Assembly: GCF_004127445.1 (NCBI RefSeq)
Contig: NZ_QEXM01000016.1
Span: forward strand, 1 to 64,000
From: Streptomyces alfalfae
GTDB taxonomy: Bacteria; Actinomycetota; Actinomycetes; Streptomycetales; Streptomycetaceae
Direction: 5' to 3'
Length of the DNA: 64,000 nucleotides
Part shown: positions 50,818-60,078 of the stretch, one piece after another
How positions within the stretch are numbered: position 1 is the stretch's first letter
Layout of the letters: the number at the start of each line of letters is the position of its first letter
Translations under genes and position numbers: made by a program
The notes under the pieces: generated by a model
What the model saw: the letters and a program-made list of their open reading frames with translations, nothing else
Database searches by the model: none
Told to the model about the DNA's origin: nothing

Positions 50818-52248
50818 CTAGACCGTGGGCCCTGTCACAGTGGCTCCCACGGCCTTGGCGGCGGTGCGCACGGCTCCGGCCACCGCGCCCGCGACCTTGT
50901 CGTTGAAGACGCTGGGGATGATGTAGTTCCGGTTCAGCTCGTCCTCGGCGACGACGTCGGCGAGGGCGCCCGCGGCGGCCAGCATCATCTCGGTGTTGAC
51001 CGTACGCGACTGGGCGTCGAGCAGGCCGCGGAAGACGCCGGGGAAGACCAGGACGTTGTTGATCTGGTTCGGGAAGTCCGAGCGTCCGGTGGCCACGACC
51101 GCCGCCGTCTGGCGGGCGATCGCGGGGTCGACCTCGGGGTCCGGGTTCGCGAGCGCGAACACGATGGCTCCCTCGGTCATGGCGGCGACGTCGTCGCCGT
51201 TCAGGACGTTCGGGGCCGACACGCCGATGAAGACGTCCGAGCCGACGACGGCCTCCTTGAGGGTGCCCGTGAGGCCCTCGGGGTTGGTGTTGTCGGCGAT
51301 CCAGCGCAGCGGCGAGTCGCTGTCGGCGTCCTTGAGGTCCTCGCGGTCCGCGTGCACGACGCCGTGGATGTCGGCCACGACGGCGTTCTTGACGCCCGCG
51401 GCGAGGAGCAGCTTCAGGATGGCCGTGCCCGCCGCGCCGGCGCCGGACATGACCACGCGCACGTCGCCGATGCTCTTGCCGACCACGCGCAGGGCGTTGG
51501 TGAGCGCCGCGAGGACGACGATGGCCGTGCCGTGCTGGTCGTCGTGGAAGACGGGGATGTCGAGGGCCTCGCGCAGCCTGGCCTCGATCTCGAAGCAGCG
51601 GGGCGCGGAGATGTCCTCCAGGTTGATGCCCGCGAAGCCGGGGGCGATGGCCTTGACGATCTCGACGATGGCGTCGGTGTCCTGGGTGTCCAGGCAGAGC
51701 GGCCAGGCGTCGATGCCCGCGAAGCGCTTGAAGAGGGCCGCCTTGCCCTCCATGACCGGCAGCGCGGCCTTCGGGCCGATGTTGCCGAGGCCGAGCACGG
51801 CCGAGCCGTCCGTTACGACCGCAACGGAGTTCCGCTTGATGGTCAGGCGGCGGGCGTCCTCGGGGTTCTCGGCGATGGCCATGCAGACCCGGGCGACGCC
51901 GGGGGTGTAGACCATCGAGAGGTCGTCACGGTTCCGGATGGGGTGCTTGGACGCCATCTCGATCTTGCCGCCGAGGTGCATCAGGAACGTGCGGTCGGAG
52001 ACCTTGCCCAGCGTGACGCCCTCGATGGTGCGGAGCTGCTCGACGATCTCGTCGGCGTGCGTCGTGGAGGACGCCGCGATCGTCACGTCGATCCGCAGCA
52101 TCTCGTGGCCGGAGGCCGTGACGTCGAGGCCGGTGACCGAGCCCCCGGATGACTCGACGGCCGTGGTGAGCTGGGAGACCGCGGTTCCGCTCGCGGGCAC
52201 CTCCAGCCGGACCGTCATCGAGTAGGAGACGCTGGGCGCCGTTGCCAT
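50818..52248 (-). CDS. Malic enzyme with N-terminal ACT-like domain
   Basis: Protein of 476 residues that oxidatively decarboxylates malate to pyruvate. Residues 1-80 form an ACT-like regulatory domain. The catalytic part has M-V-Y-T-P-G-V-A-R-V-C, K-R-N-S-V-A-V-V-T-D-G-S-A-V-L-G-L-G-N-I-G, the metal-binding N-L-E-D-I-S-A-P-R-C-F-E-I-E and F-H-D-D-Q-H-G-T-A-I-V-V. The Rossmann loop is G-A-G-A-A-G. By recalled gene order it corresponds to the NAD-dependent S. coelicolor enzyme, but cofactor choice cannot be settled from sequence alone. Confidence 0.93.
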   Translation of the reverse strand: MATAPSVSYSMTVRLEVPASGTAVSQLTTAVESSGGSVTGLDVTASGHEMLRIDVTIAASSTTHADEIVEQLRTIEGVTLGKVSDRTFLMHLGGKIEMASKHPIRNRDDLSMVYTPGVARVCMAIAENPEDARRLTIKRNSVAVVTDGSAVLGLGNIGPKAALPVMEGKAALFKRFAGIDAWPLCLDTQDTDAIVEIVKAIAPGFAGINLEDISAPRCFEIEARLREALDIPVFHDDQHGTAIVVLAALTNALRVVGKSIGDVRVVMSGAGAAGTAILKLLLAAGVKNAVVADIHGVVHADREDLKDADSDSPLRWIADNTNPEGLTGTLKEAVVGSDVFIGVSAPNVLNGDDVAAMTEGAIVFALANPDPEVDPAIARQTAAVVATGRSDFPNQINNVLVFPGVFRGLLDAQSRTVNTEMMLAAAGALADVVAEDELNRNYIIPSVFNDKVAGAVAGAVRTAAKAVGATVTGPTV

Positions 52249-52592
52249 GGCCGACTTCCTCTGCTTTCACCTTGTAGCTCTTGCCGTCCGATGTTCGCAC
52301 CTACCGCTGGGTACGCGGTAGCCGCCCCGGATTGAGAACGTTTTGTTCACCGGCCATTGGAGCCCGTTTTCGGAAACTGGTTTCCACCATACGAGAAGCT
52401 GCCGGAAACAGAAAGAGGCCCACGCCACCATGTGACGTGGGCCTCTCTACGTTCATGACACCGACCCGCCATGCTCGCCTCGCGGCAAGTGGTCGCTCGT
52501 AGCGACGATGGTTGGGCCCGGGGGCTTGGATCGAGCCGGTGCCACATCCAAGGTAACACCGCTCCCTCGAAGAGGTGGACCCCTCAGCCTCC
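52249..52592. promoter_or_regulatory. Malic enzyme promoter region with palindrome
   Basis: About 345 bases without a gene, rich in A/T runs near 52340-52400. GGAAAC-TG-GTTTCC at 52372-52385 is an inverted repeat about 125 bases upstream of the malic enzyme start and a candidate regulator site. The helicase terminator lies at 52414-52446. Confidence 0.45.
52414..52446 (-). terminator. Hairpin terminator of the HelD-like helicase gene
   Basis: AGAGGCCCACG (52414-52424) pairs with CGTGGGCCTCT (52436-52446), a perfect 11-bp stem with an 11-nt loop. Confidence 0.8.
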
Positions 52593-54992
52593 CTAGTCCC
52601 GCAGCAGATCCGGCACGCCCTCCGCGTCGGGTTCGTCGCGCTCCCCCGACACCACCGTGAGCTGCTGCGTCGCCCGCGTCAGCGCCACGTACAGGACACG
52701 CAGGCCCGCCGGGGACTCGTCGGCGATCTCCGCGGGCGAGACGACGAGCGTCGCGTCGTACTCCAGGCCCTTGGCCTCCAGGCTGCCGAGCGCGACCACC
52801 CGGTCGCCGAGCCCGTCGAGCCAGCGGGCGGCCTGCTCGCGGCGGTTCATCGCCACGACCACGCCGACCGTGCCGTCGACCCGGTCCAGGAGCCGCGCCG
52901 CCTCGTCGCGCACCGTGGCGGCGAGGTCCCCGTCCCGTACGACGGCGAAGCGGGGCTCCACGCCGGTGGAGCGGACCGCCGACGGCGACTCGGCGCCCGG
53001 CATCGCCAGGGCGAGGACCTTCGCGGCGAGTTCCGCGATCTCGGAGGGGTTGCGGTAGTTCACCGTGAGGGTGAAGCGGCGGCGCGGACGGGTGCCCAGG
53101 GCCTCGTCGCGGGCCTCGGCGGCCTCGTCGGGGTCGGACCAGGAGGACTGCGCCGGGTCGCCCACCACCGTCCAGGTGGCGTGGCGCCCGCGGCGGCCCA
53201 CCATGCGCCACTGCATGGGCGTGAGGTCCTGCGCCTCGTCGACGATGACGTGGGCGTACTCGGTGCGCTCGGCCGCCAGGCGCTCGGCGCGCTCGCGCCG
53301 GCTCTCCTCGCGCTGCGGCATCAGCTCTTCGAGCCCGGTGAGCAGGTCGAGCGGGTCCAGGTCCCGCTTCTTCCTCGGCCGGTGCGGCGTTCCGAGGATC
53401 GCCTGCAGCTCGTCGAGCAGCGCCACGTCGTGCACGGACAGGCCCTCGCGCCGCAGCGAGCGGGCGACCTTGCGGACCTCGCCCGGGTTGAGGACCCGGC
53501 GCGCCCAGCGGCCGAGCCGCCGCTCGTCGCCCATGGCGGCCAGGACGGCGCGCGGCGTCAGCTCCGGCCACCAGGCGTCGAGGAACCGGATGAAGTCGTC
53601 CTCGGAGGTGATGTCGTCGTCGAAGGACGAGCGCAGCTCGGCGGCCAGCTCGGGGTCGCTGTGGCGCCCCGCGGCCCCCGACTGCGCCCACAGGGCGTCC
53701 AGGAGCAGCTTGCGGGCGCGCGGGCGCAGCAGGTTGACCGGGGCGGTGCCGCCGAGCGCCGCGCGGCGGATGCGGTCGAGGTCCGCGGCCTCCAGCTCCA
53801 GGCGGCGGCCGAAGGCGACCACCCGCAGGCGCGTGGGGGTGGTCCTCGTCGCCTCGTCCCCGGCTTCGCCGCCGGCCTCGGGCTCCGGTTCGCCGAAGGC
53901 GAGCTGTTCGTCGACCGCCGGCCGCGGACGCCGGTCCCCTCGCGGCGCCGGTCCCTGCTCAAGGGCGCCCCGCGCCGCCTTGCGCAGCACCTTCAGCATG
54001 CGCGACGAGCCCTTGACGCGGGCCACCGCGGGCGAGTCGTACACCGTGGCCTCGGCGCCGTCGACCAGCGAGCCGACCGCGCGGATCGCCACCTGGCCCT
54101 CTTCGCCCAGGGAGGGCAGCACGCCCTCGGTGTAGGCGACGAGGAGCGGGGTCGGCGAGACGATGAGGATGCCGCCCGCGTAACGGCGGCGGTCCTGGTA
54201 GAGCAGGAAGGCCGCCCGGTGCAGCGCCACGGCCGTCTTGCCGGTGCCGGGGCCGCCCTCCACGTACGTCACCGAGGCGGCGGGCGCCCGGATCACCTTG
54301 TCCTGCTCGGCCTGGATCGACGCCACGATGTCCCGCATCGAGTGGCTGCGGGCCTGGCCGAGCGCGGCCATCAGGGCGCCGTCGCCGATCACCGGCAGCT
54401 CCTCGCCGCCGAGGCGGGCGGTGATCTCCGGGCGCATCAGGTCGTCCTCGACGCCGAGGACCCTGCGGCCCTTGGAGCGGATGACGCGGCGGCGCACCAC
54501 CCGGCCGGGGTCGACCGGGGTCGAGCGGTAGAACGGCGCGGCGGCGGGCGCGCGCCAGTCGATGACCAGCGGAGAGTAGTCGGAGTCCAGGACGCCGATG
54601 CGGCCGATGTGCAGGGTCTCGGCGATGTCGGCGTGCTTGCCGGTCTCGTCCTCCCTGATCGCGCCCTCGGCCGGCTCGACCGCCGTGTAGGCGCCGTCGG
54701 GGCCCTTCTTGCCGTCCTTGCCCTGGAGCAGGTCGATGCGGCCGAAGAGGAAGTCCTCGAACTCGTTGTTCAGCCGGTTCAGGTGCACCCCGGCCCGGAA
54801 GACCTGCGCGTCGCGCTCGGCGAGCGCGCCCGGCGTGCCGACCTGCCCGCGCTTGGCCGCGTCGTCCATCAGGAACTCGGCCTCGTGGATCTTCTCCTCG
54901 AGGCGCCGGTAGACCTGGTCGAGATGGTGCTGCTCGACCCCGATCTCGCGGTCGCGTGTGCCTGACGGCATTACTGCGTTGACGTCGGCCAC
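52593..54992 (-). CDS. HelD-like SF1 helicase (RNA polymerase-associated UvrD/Rep family)
   Basis: Protein of 799 residues. Walker A is Y-V-E-G-G-P-G-T-G-K-T-A, motif II is V-I-V-D-E-A-Q-D-L, the Q-W-R and N-Y-R-N-P motifs follow, and the C-terminal motif is L-Y-V-A-L-T-R-A-T-Q-Q-L. The N-terminus is a predicted coiled coil (E-Q-H-H-L-D-Q-V-Y-R-R-L-E-E-K-I) as in HelD, which prises stalled RNA polymerase from DNA. The related HelR protects RNA polymerase from rifamycins, but no rifamycin-associated element was seen upstream. The GTG at 54992 has an AAAGGGG site. Confidence 0.88.
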   Translation of the reverse strand: MADVNAVMPSGTRDREIGVEQHHLDQVYRRLEEKIHEAEFLMDDAAKRGQVGTPGALAERDAQVFRAGVHLNRLNNEFEDFLFGRIDLLQGKDGKKGPDGAYTAVEPAEGAIREDETGKHADIAETLHIGRIGVLDSDYSPLVIDWRAPAAAPFYRSTPVDPGRVVRRRVIRSKGRRVLGVEDDLMRPEITARLGGEELPVIGDGALMAALGQARSHSMRDIVASIQAEQDKVIRAPAASVTYVEGGPGTGKTAVALHRAAFLLYQDRRRYAGGILIVSPTPLLVAYTEGVLPSLGEEGQVAIRAVGSLVDGAEATVYDSPAVARVKGSSRMLKVLRKAARGALEQGPAPRGDRRPRPAVDEQLAFGEPEPEAGGEAGDEATRTTPTRLRVVAFGRRLELEAADLDRIRRAALGGTAPVNLLRPRARKLLLDALWAQSGAAGRHSDPELAAELRSSFDDDITSEDDFIRFLDAWWPELTPRAVLAAMGDERRLGRWARRVLNPGEVRKVARSLRREGLSVHDVALLDELQAILGTPHRPRKKRDLDPLDLLTGLEELMPQREESRRERAERLAAERTEYAHVIVDEAQDLTPMQWRMVGRRGRHATWTVVGDPAQSSWSDPDEAAEARDEALGTRPRRRFTLTVNYRNPSEIAELAAKVLALAMPGAESPSAVRSTGVEPRFAVVRDGDLAATVRDEAARLLDRVDGTVGVVVAMNRREQAARWLDGLGDRVVALGSLEAKGLEYDATLVVSPAEIADESPAGLRVLYVALTRATQQLTVVSGERDEPDAEGVPDLLRD

Positions 54993-55080
54993 CGGGGCCC
55001 CTTTCAAGACGTGCTGCTCACCGAACCGAGCAGCCGTCCACCGTACGCGAAAGGGGCCCTCCTTGTGCACCTGCTCGCGG

Positions 55081-55875
55081 CTACACGTCGACCTTGACCA
55101 GGCGTTCGCCGTCCAGCGTGGTCACCTCGAAGTGGTCGATGTCGTTGCGGTCCATGGCGGCGCCCCCGTGCACGTACAGCGGTCCGCGCGCCCACTTGTC
55201 CGGGCTGTCCTTGATGCCGTAACCCCACTTCGGCACCGACCACGTGGCGACCGTCTCCTTGTCGCCGTCCTTGCCGACCGCGACCAGGGAGCACTTCAGC
55301 GGGCCCTTGACGTTCTTCAGCTCCAGGACGGCGTGGGTGCCCCAGGCCTTCTCCTCCGTGCCGACGGTGGCGCTGACCCGGGTCCTCGGGTCCGTGCCCC
55401 GCGACTTCTCCGTCATGTGGTGGAAGAAGGCGTCCTCCGCGGGGCTCGTGGGGTGCGGCTCGGCCACGGCGTCCCTCGGGCCGCCGTCACCGCCCGCCGC
55501 GAGGACCGCGAGCGGCCCGCCGACGATCAGCACGGCCGCCACCGCGACGAGCAGCAGGGCCCGCCGGCGTCCGCGCGCCCGCTCGGCGGCCACCTCGCCG
55601 GTCAGGCGCTCGGCCAGGCGCGGCCCGGGACGCGCGGCGAGCCGCTCGCCGACCTCCGGGGCGCCGTGCCCCGCGGGGAAGTCCGCGAGCGCCGCCAGCA
55701 CCGGCGCCATGCCGGAGAACTCCTCCAGCCGGTGCGCGCAGTGCTCGCAGCCGGCGAGGTGGGCCTCGAAGCGGGTCGCCTCCGCCGCGTCCAGGACACC
55801 GAGCGCGTAGGCGCCGACGGTCTCGTGGACGTTCTCCTCCTGCCACCCTGCGTGGTGGCCGTGGGACCCGGTCAT
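55081..55875 (-). CDS. rsuA: Membrane anti-sigma factor, RsuA/RskA type
   Basis: Protein of 264 residues. The N-terminal zinc-binding anti-sigma domain has His39-x3-Cys43-x2-Cys46. A single transmembrane segment lies at about 106-127. The outer C-terminal domain resembles the RskA C-terminal fold (A-V-L-E-L-K-N-V-K-G, W-S-V-P-K-W-G-Y-G). It holds the upstream-encoded sigma factor at the membrane until released. The start overlaps the sigma gene stop (ATGA). The symbol is from recalled gene order. Confidence 0.9.
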   Translation of the reverse strand: MTGSHGHHAGWQEENVHETVGAYALGVLDAAEATRFEAHLAGCEHCAHRLEEFSGMAPVLAALADFPAGHGAPEVGERLAARPGPRLAERLTGEVAAERARGRRRALLLVAVAAVLIVGGPLAVLAAGGDGGPRDAVAEPHPTSPAEDAFFHHMTEKSRGTDPRTRVSATVGTEEKAWGTHAVLELKNVKGPLKCSLVAVGKDGDKETVATWSVPKWGYGIKDSPDKWARGPLYVHGGAAMDRNDIDHFEVTTLDGERLVKVDV

Positions 55876-56447
55876 ACCGTCACCCCCCGCTCCTCCAGTG
55901 CCAGCTTCATCGAGCGAAGCGCGTAGAAGACCCGCGAGCGGACCGTCCCACTGGGGATGCCCAGCGTCTGTGCCGCCTCATTGACCGTACGCCCCTTGAA
56001 GTAGGTCTCGACAAGTACCTCACGGTGCGCCGGAGTCAGGTCCTCCAGCGCGTCGGACAGTGTCATCAGCCACAGCGCCTTGTCGATCTCGTCCTCCGCG
56101 GGGATGACCTCCAGCGGCGACGGATCGACCTCCTGCGGCCGGGCCTGCCGGCTGCGGTGGCCGTCGATGACGATGCGCCGTGCGACCGTCACCAGCCAGG
56201 GGCGTACCGAACCGGTGGCCCGGTTGAGCCGACCGGCGTTCTTCCAGGCACGGATGAGCGTCTCCTGCACGACGTCCTCGGCGCGCTGCCGGTCGCCCGC
56301 CACGAGGCGGAGCACATAGGCGAGGAGCGCTCCCGCGTGCTCGCGGTAGAGCGCGCGCATCAACTCCTCGTCGGGCCCCGGTGGCTGGCGCGAGCGGTGC
56401 CGCGGCGACGGCGGGCGTTCATCGGCCACGGCGGAATCCTTGCGCAC
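55872..56447 (-). CDS. sigU: ECF sigma factor, SigU type
   Basis: ECF RNA polymerase sigma factor of 191 residues. Region 2 has A-Y-V-L-R-L-V-A-G-D-R-Q-R-A-E-D-V-V-Q-E-T-L-I-R-A-W. Region 4 has L-T-P-A-H-R-E-V-L-V-E-T-Y-F and a helix-turn-helix I-P-S-G-T-V-R-S-R-V. The GTG at 56447 was chosen because GGAGG lies 5 bases upstream. An in-frame GTG 12 codons earlier would place that site inside the gene. In S. coelicolor SigU and RsuA control secretion and envelope genes (recalled). Confidence 0.92.
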   Translation of the reverse strand: MRKDSAVADERPPSPRHRSRQPPGPDEELMRALYREHAGALLAYVLRLVAGDRQRAEDVVQETLIRAWKNAGRLNRATGSVRPWLVTVARRIVIDGHRSRQARPQEVDPSPLEVIPAEDEIDKALWLMTLSDALEDLTPAHREVLVETYFKGRTVNEAAQTLGIPSGTVRSRVFYALRSMKLALEERGVTV

Positions 56448-56584
56448 GGCTGCCTCCGGTGTCCGCGGTTCGGGCGGTCTCACGACGGAGGTACGTAGAT
56501 GGGGCGGATGGTGTTCAACGAGCGGCGCGTCGGGCGTCGTTCACAGGCGGCGCCGGCCTCGTGCGCGGGCGGGGCCCGTGGTCG

Positions 56585-57172
56585 TCACGGGCGGGCGAGG
56601 GCGGCCCTGCGGCGGTGCCGGGCGACGCGTTCGCGGTTGCCGCAGACCTCGCTCGAGCACCAGCGGCGGCGGTGGCCGCGTGAGGTGTCGAGGTACACGA
56701 GGGGGCAGTTGTCGCCCTCGCAGCGGCGGAGCAGGGCGCGCGCCACGGGGTCGGTCAGCAGGTCGACGGCGTCCCTGGCCACGGCGGCGACGAGCGCGGC
56801 GCAGCCCGGCTCGCCGCGCAGGGCGCGCACCAGGGTGCCGTCGGTGGCGCGTACGGCGTACGGGGCGGGGGGCGCGGCGGCGGCCAGCGCGTTCACCCGC
56901 TCCAGCGCGCCGGGGGCGGGCAGCCGGTCGATCTCCGCGCCGACCAGTTCCGCCGTCCGGCCGCGCAACTCCCGGAAGGCGTCGAGCCATGGGGGACCCG
57001 CGCCGGTCAGCCGCGCGTCCCGCGGGACGAGGCCCGTGCCCGCGAGCCAGGCGCGGAGTGCCGCCACGGAGTCGAGCCGTTCCACGGGGTGGTCCGTCGC
57101 CATGAGGTCGAGGCAGCTGCGCCCGGAGTCGAATCGCAGCTCGTGCGGAGCCGGGGCCATGCCCAACGCCAT
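56585..57172 (-). CDS. CGNR zinc-finger protein (ABATE domain)
   Basis: Protein of 195 residues. The N-terminal ABATE domain (residues about 10-145) is followed by a C-terminal CGNR zinc finger with Cys151, Cys156, Cys172 and Cys177 ending in the C-G-N-R motif and a basic tail R-V-A-R-H-R-R-R. Members are proposed stress-linked transcription regulators; function is not established. A Met four residues later is an alternative start. Confidence 0.9.
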   Translation of the reverse strand: MALGMAPAPHELRFDSGRSCLDLMATDHPVERLDSVAALRAWLAGTGLVPRDARLTGAGPPWLDAFRELRGRTAELVGAEIDRLPAPGALERVNALAAAAPPAPYAVRATDGTLVRALRGEPGCAALVAAVARDAVDLLTDPVARALLRRCEGDNCPLVYLDTSRGHRRRWCSSEVCGNRERVARHRRRAALARP

Positions 57173-57300
57173 GCGTCTGTCACCGCCTTGGGGGTCACCT
57201 GTGCGGAAGGCCGTTGCCTCCCCCTACAGTGCCCTTCCCCCGCCGGGTCCGGAACCCCTGCCACCGCGCGGGGCTCCGGCGAGCCGCCCCGGGGCGTCGG

Positions 57301-58470
57301 TCAGTGCGCGTACTTGGAGTCCGCCGCCGGGTCGACGGCGAGGCGGTAGCCGCGTTTGACGACCGTCTGGATCAGCTTCGGGACGCCCAGCGCCGTGCGC
57401 AGGCGGGCCATCGCCGTCTCCACCGCGTGCTCGTCGCGGCCCGCGCCCGGCAGCGCCCGCAGCAGTTCCGCGCGGGCCACCACCCAGCCGGGGCGGCGGG
57501 CGAGGGCCCGCAGCAGCGCCATGCCCGCGGGCGGCACGGCCCGCAGCTCCTCGTCGACCACGGCCGCGTGCCCCCGGATCTGCACGCGGTGCCCGGCGAC
57601 GGTCAGCACCCGGGCGCGGGAGGGCAGTTCCTGGCAGAGGAGCTGGACGAGGGGGCCGAGCCGGAAGCGCTCGGGCTGCACGGTGTCCACGCCGCGCGAC
57701 TGGAGCGGCAGCGCCGTCACGGGCCCCACGCACGCGGCCAGCACGTCGCGTCCGAGGGCGGTGAGGAAGTCCTCCGCCATGCCCCGCTCCTCGGCCCGCG
57801 AGAGCAGGGACGCGGCGGCCGGCGCGCTGGTGAACGTCAGGGCGTCGACGCCCCGCCCGGCCACCGCGTCGAGCAGCCGGTCCACGGGCCCGAGGTCCTC
57901 CGGCGGCAGCCACCGGTAGACGGGCACGCCGATCACCTCGGCGCCCGCGGCCCGCAGCGACTCGACGAAGCCGGGGAGCGGCTCGCCGTGCAGTTGCAGG
58001 GCGATGCGCCGCCCGGCGACGCCCTCGTCGAGCAGCCGGTCGAGCACCTCCGCCATGGACTCGGACGAGGGCGACCACTCCTCGGTGAGCCCGGCGGCCC
58101 GTACCGCGCCCTTCACCTTCGGGCCGCGGGCCAGCAGTTCGACGCCCCGCAGACAGCGCAGCAGCGCCTCGCCGTGCCCCCAGCCCTCGGCGGCCTCGAT
58201 CCAGCCGCGGAAGCCGATGGCGGTGGTGGCGATCACGATGTCCGGGGCGTGGCCGATCAGGGCCCTCGTCGCCGAGAGCAGTTCGCTGTCGTCGGCCAGC
58301 GGCACGATGCGCAGCGCGGGCGCGTGGAGCACGGTGGCGCCCCGCCGCTGGAGCAGCGCGCCCAGCTCGTCGGCGCGCCGGGCCGCGGTCACGCCGACGG
58401 TGAAACCGGCGAGGGGCCCGTACTCCGCCTGCGCGGCCGTGTCCGGTTCGTTCGATGGAGTGGCGTGCAT
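57301..58470 (-). CDS. nnaR: NnaR-type regulator: uroporphyrinogen-III synthase domain fused to a DNA-binding domain
   Basis: Protein of 389 residues. Residues about 20-275 match uroporphyrinogen-III synthase (HemD), including V-D-A-L-T-F-T-S-A-P-A-A. Residues about 295-380 form an OmpR-type winged helix (L-L-R-A-L-A-R-R-P-G-W-V-V-A-R-A-E-L-L, then H-A-V-E-T-A-M-A-R-L-R-T-A-L-G and V-K-R-G-Y-R-L). This fusion corresponds to NnaR, which controls nitrate/nitrite genes together with GlnR. The adjacent upstream narK supports this. Whether the HemD part is still catalytic is unclear. Confidence 0.88.
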   Translation of the reverse strand: MHATPSNEPDTAAQAEYGPLAGFTVGVTAARRADELGALLQRRGATVLHAPALRIVPLADDSELLSATRALIGHAPDIVIATTAIGFRGWIEAAEGWGHGEALLRCLRGVELLARGPKVKGAVRAAGLTEEWSPSSESMAEVLDRLLDEGVAGRRIALQLHGEPLPGFVESLRAAGAEVIGVPVYRWLPPEDLGPVDRLLDAVAGRGVDALTFTSAPAAASLLSRAEERGMAEDFLTALGRDVLAACVGPVTALPLQSRGVDTVQPERFRLGPLVQLLCQELPSRARVLTVAGHRVQIRGHAAVVDEELRAVPPAGMALLRALARRPGWVVARAELLRALPGAGRDEHAVETAMARLRTALGVPKLIQTVVKRGYRLAVDPAADSKYAH

Positions 58471-58583
58471 AGGTCCGTCTCGTCTGGTCCCGCGGGGCTG
58501 GTGACTGGCAGGGGCGGGTCGGGGTCCGAGCGTGCCAACGGCGCGTGACGGGCCCGGTTCATGGTGATGTCCGCCGTGTTACG

Positions 58584-59930
58584 TCACACCTCGGCGTAGC
58601 CGAGCCGCGGCTCCGCCTCCGTGTCCGTACCGGGAACCCTACGGCCGGCCGCGGGCCGGCGGCGAAGGTAGACGGCCCATGTGACGCCCGCGCACACGCC
58701 GTAGAAGGCGAGGAAGGCGAGGTACGCCCCCGTCCCCGAGCCCACCTCCTGGAAGGACTGCCGCAGGGCGAGGTTGATGCCGAGCCCGCCGACGGCGCCG
58801 ATCGCGCCGATGAGCCCCATGGCGGCCCCGGAGAGCCGCCGCCCGTGGGCCGCGGCGGCCTCCCCGGTCAGCCCGAGCGCTTCGCCCTTGGCCTGGAAGA
58901 TGCCCGGGATCATCTTGTACGTGGACCCGTTGCCGAGCCCGGTCAGCACGAACAGCGCGATGAAGGCGCCGACGAACAGCGGCAGCGACTCCCTGACGGA
59001 GGCGATGACGACGGCTCCGGTCGCGACCGCCATGGCGAGGAAGTTCCCCAGCGTGATGCGGGCCCCGCCGAACCGGTCGGCGAGCCGTCCGCCCACGGGC
59101 CGGATCAGCGAGCCGAGCAGCGGGCCGATGAAGGTGAGCTGGGCTGCCTCCAGCGGCGTGCGCCCGAACTGCGTCTGGAGGACGAGCCCGAAGGCGAAGC
59201 TGTACCCGATGAACGACCCGAACGTCCCCACGTACAGCAGCGCCATCACCCAGGTGTGCCCCTCCCGTACGGCGGCCTTGGCGGCGCCGGTGTCGTTGCG
59301 GACGGAGGAGATGCTGTCCATGTACCGCGCGGCGCACAGCACGGACAGCAGGATGAACGGGATGTAGATCCCGAGGACCACCCGCGGCCCGCCGCTCGCC
59401 CCGATGACGGCGAGCCCGACCAGCTGCACCACGGGCACCCCGATGTTGCCGCCCCCGGCGTTGAGCCCGAGCGCCCAGCCCTTCTCCCGCAGCGGGAAGA
59501 AGGCGTTGATGTTGGTCATGCTGGACGCGAAGTTGCCGCCGCCGACCCCGGTGAGCAGCGCGCACACCATGAAGGCGGTGTAGGAGGTGCCGGGCTCCAT
59601 CACCACGAAGGCGGCGACGGTCGGCACGAGCAGCAGCGAGGCCGCGATGACGGTCCAGGCGCGTCCCCCGAAGCGGGCCACGGCGAAGGTGTAGGGCACG
59701 CGCACGACGCCTCCGACGAGCGTCGCCATCGACACCAGGAAGAACTTCCCCGCGGCGTCGATCCCGTACTCCGGCCCCATGAAGAGCACCATCACGGACC
59801 ACAGGCTCCACACGGAGAACCCGATGTGTTCGGACAGCACGGAGAACGCCAGGTTCCGCCGGGCGACCCGCTCCCCGCCCTCCTCCTTCCAGAACCGCTC
59901 GTCCTCGGGCTCCCACCGCTCGATCCACAT
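58584..59930 (-). CDS. narK: Nitrate/nitrite MFS transporter, NarK family
   Basis: Membrane transporter of 448 residues with 12 helices. The NarK family's glycine-rich signatures are present: G-G-G-N-F-A-S-S-M-T-N-I-N-A-F-F-P in helix 5 and G-L-G-N-G-S-T-Y-K-M-I-P in the second half, plus R-x-x-G-G-R-L-A-D-R-F-G-G-A-R. The ATG at 59930 has GGAGG 5 bases upstream; a GTG four codons earlier overlaps that site. It is followed by nnaR on the same strand after 113 bases. Confidence 0.93.
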   Translation of the reverse strand: MWIERWEPEDERFWKEEGGERVARRNLAFSVLSEHIGFSVWSLWSVMVLFMGPEYGIDAAGKFFLVSMATLVGGVVRVPYTFAVARFGGRAWTVIAASLLLVPTVAAFVVMEPGTSYTAFMVCALLTGVGGGNFASSMTNINAFFPLREKGWALGLNAGGGNIGVPVVQLVGLAVIGASGGPRVVLGIYIPFILLSVLCAARYMDSISSVRNDTGAAKAAVREGHTWVMALLYVGTFGSFIGYSFAFGLVLQTQFGRTPLEAAQLTFIGPLLGSLIRPVGGRLADRFGGARITLGNFLAMAVATGAVVIASVRESLPLFVGAFIALFVLTGLGNGSTYKMIPGIFQAKGEALGLTGEAAAAHGRRLSGAAMGLIGAIGAVGGLGINLALRQSFQEVGSGTGAYLAFLAFYGVCAGVTWAVYLRRRPAAGRRVPGTDTEAEPRLGYAEV

Positions 59931-60078
59931 CCCAGCCTCCACACCTCGACCGACGCCGTGCCCCGAAGGTAGGAGCCCCCGATTTCAGCTCTGTGGCCCC
60001 TGGTGACCACGGGGGAACGTTGCTCTCACTCGGGGGGCGGCGGGATGGTGAGGGACGGCGGGGTGGCGGCCGGGCCGC

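Noticed and set aside
54993..55080. Rifamycin-associated element upstream of the HelD-like gene
   Set aside because: No matching long palindrome was found between this gene and the anti-sigma gene.
59931..60078. GlnR box upstream of narK
   Set aside because: GTCAC and GAAAT elements occur but their spacing and the middle half site do not fit the known GlnR pattern well enough.
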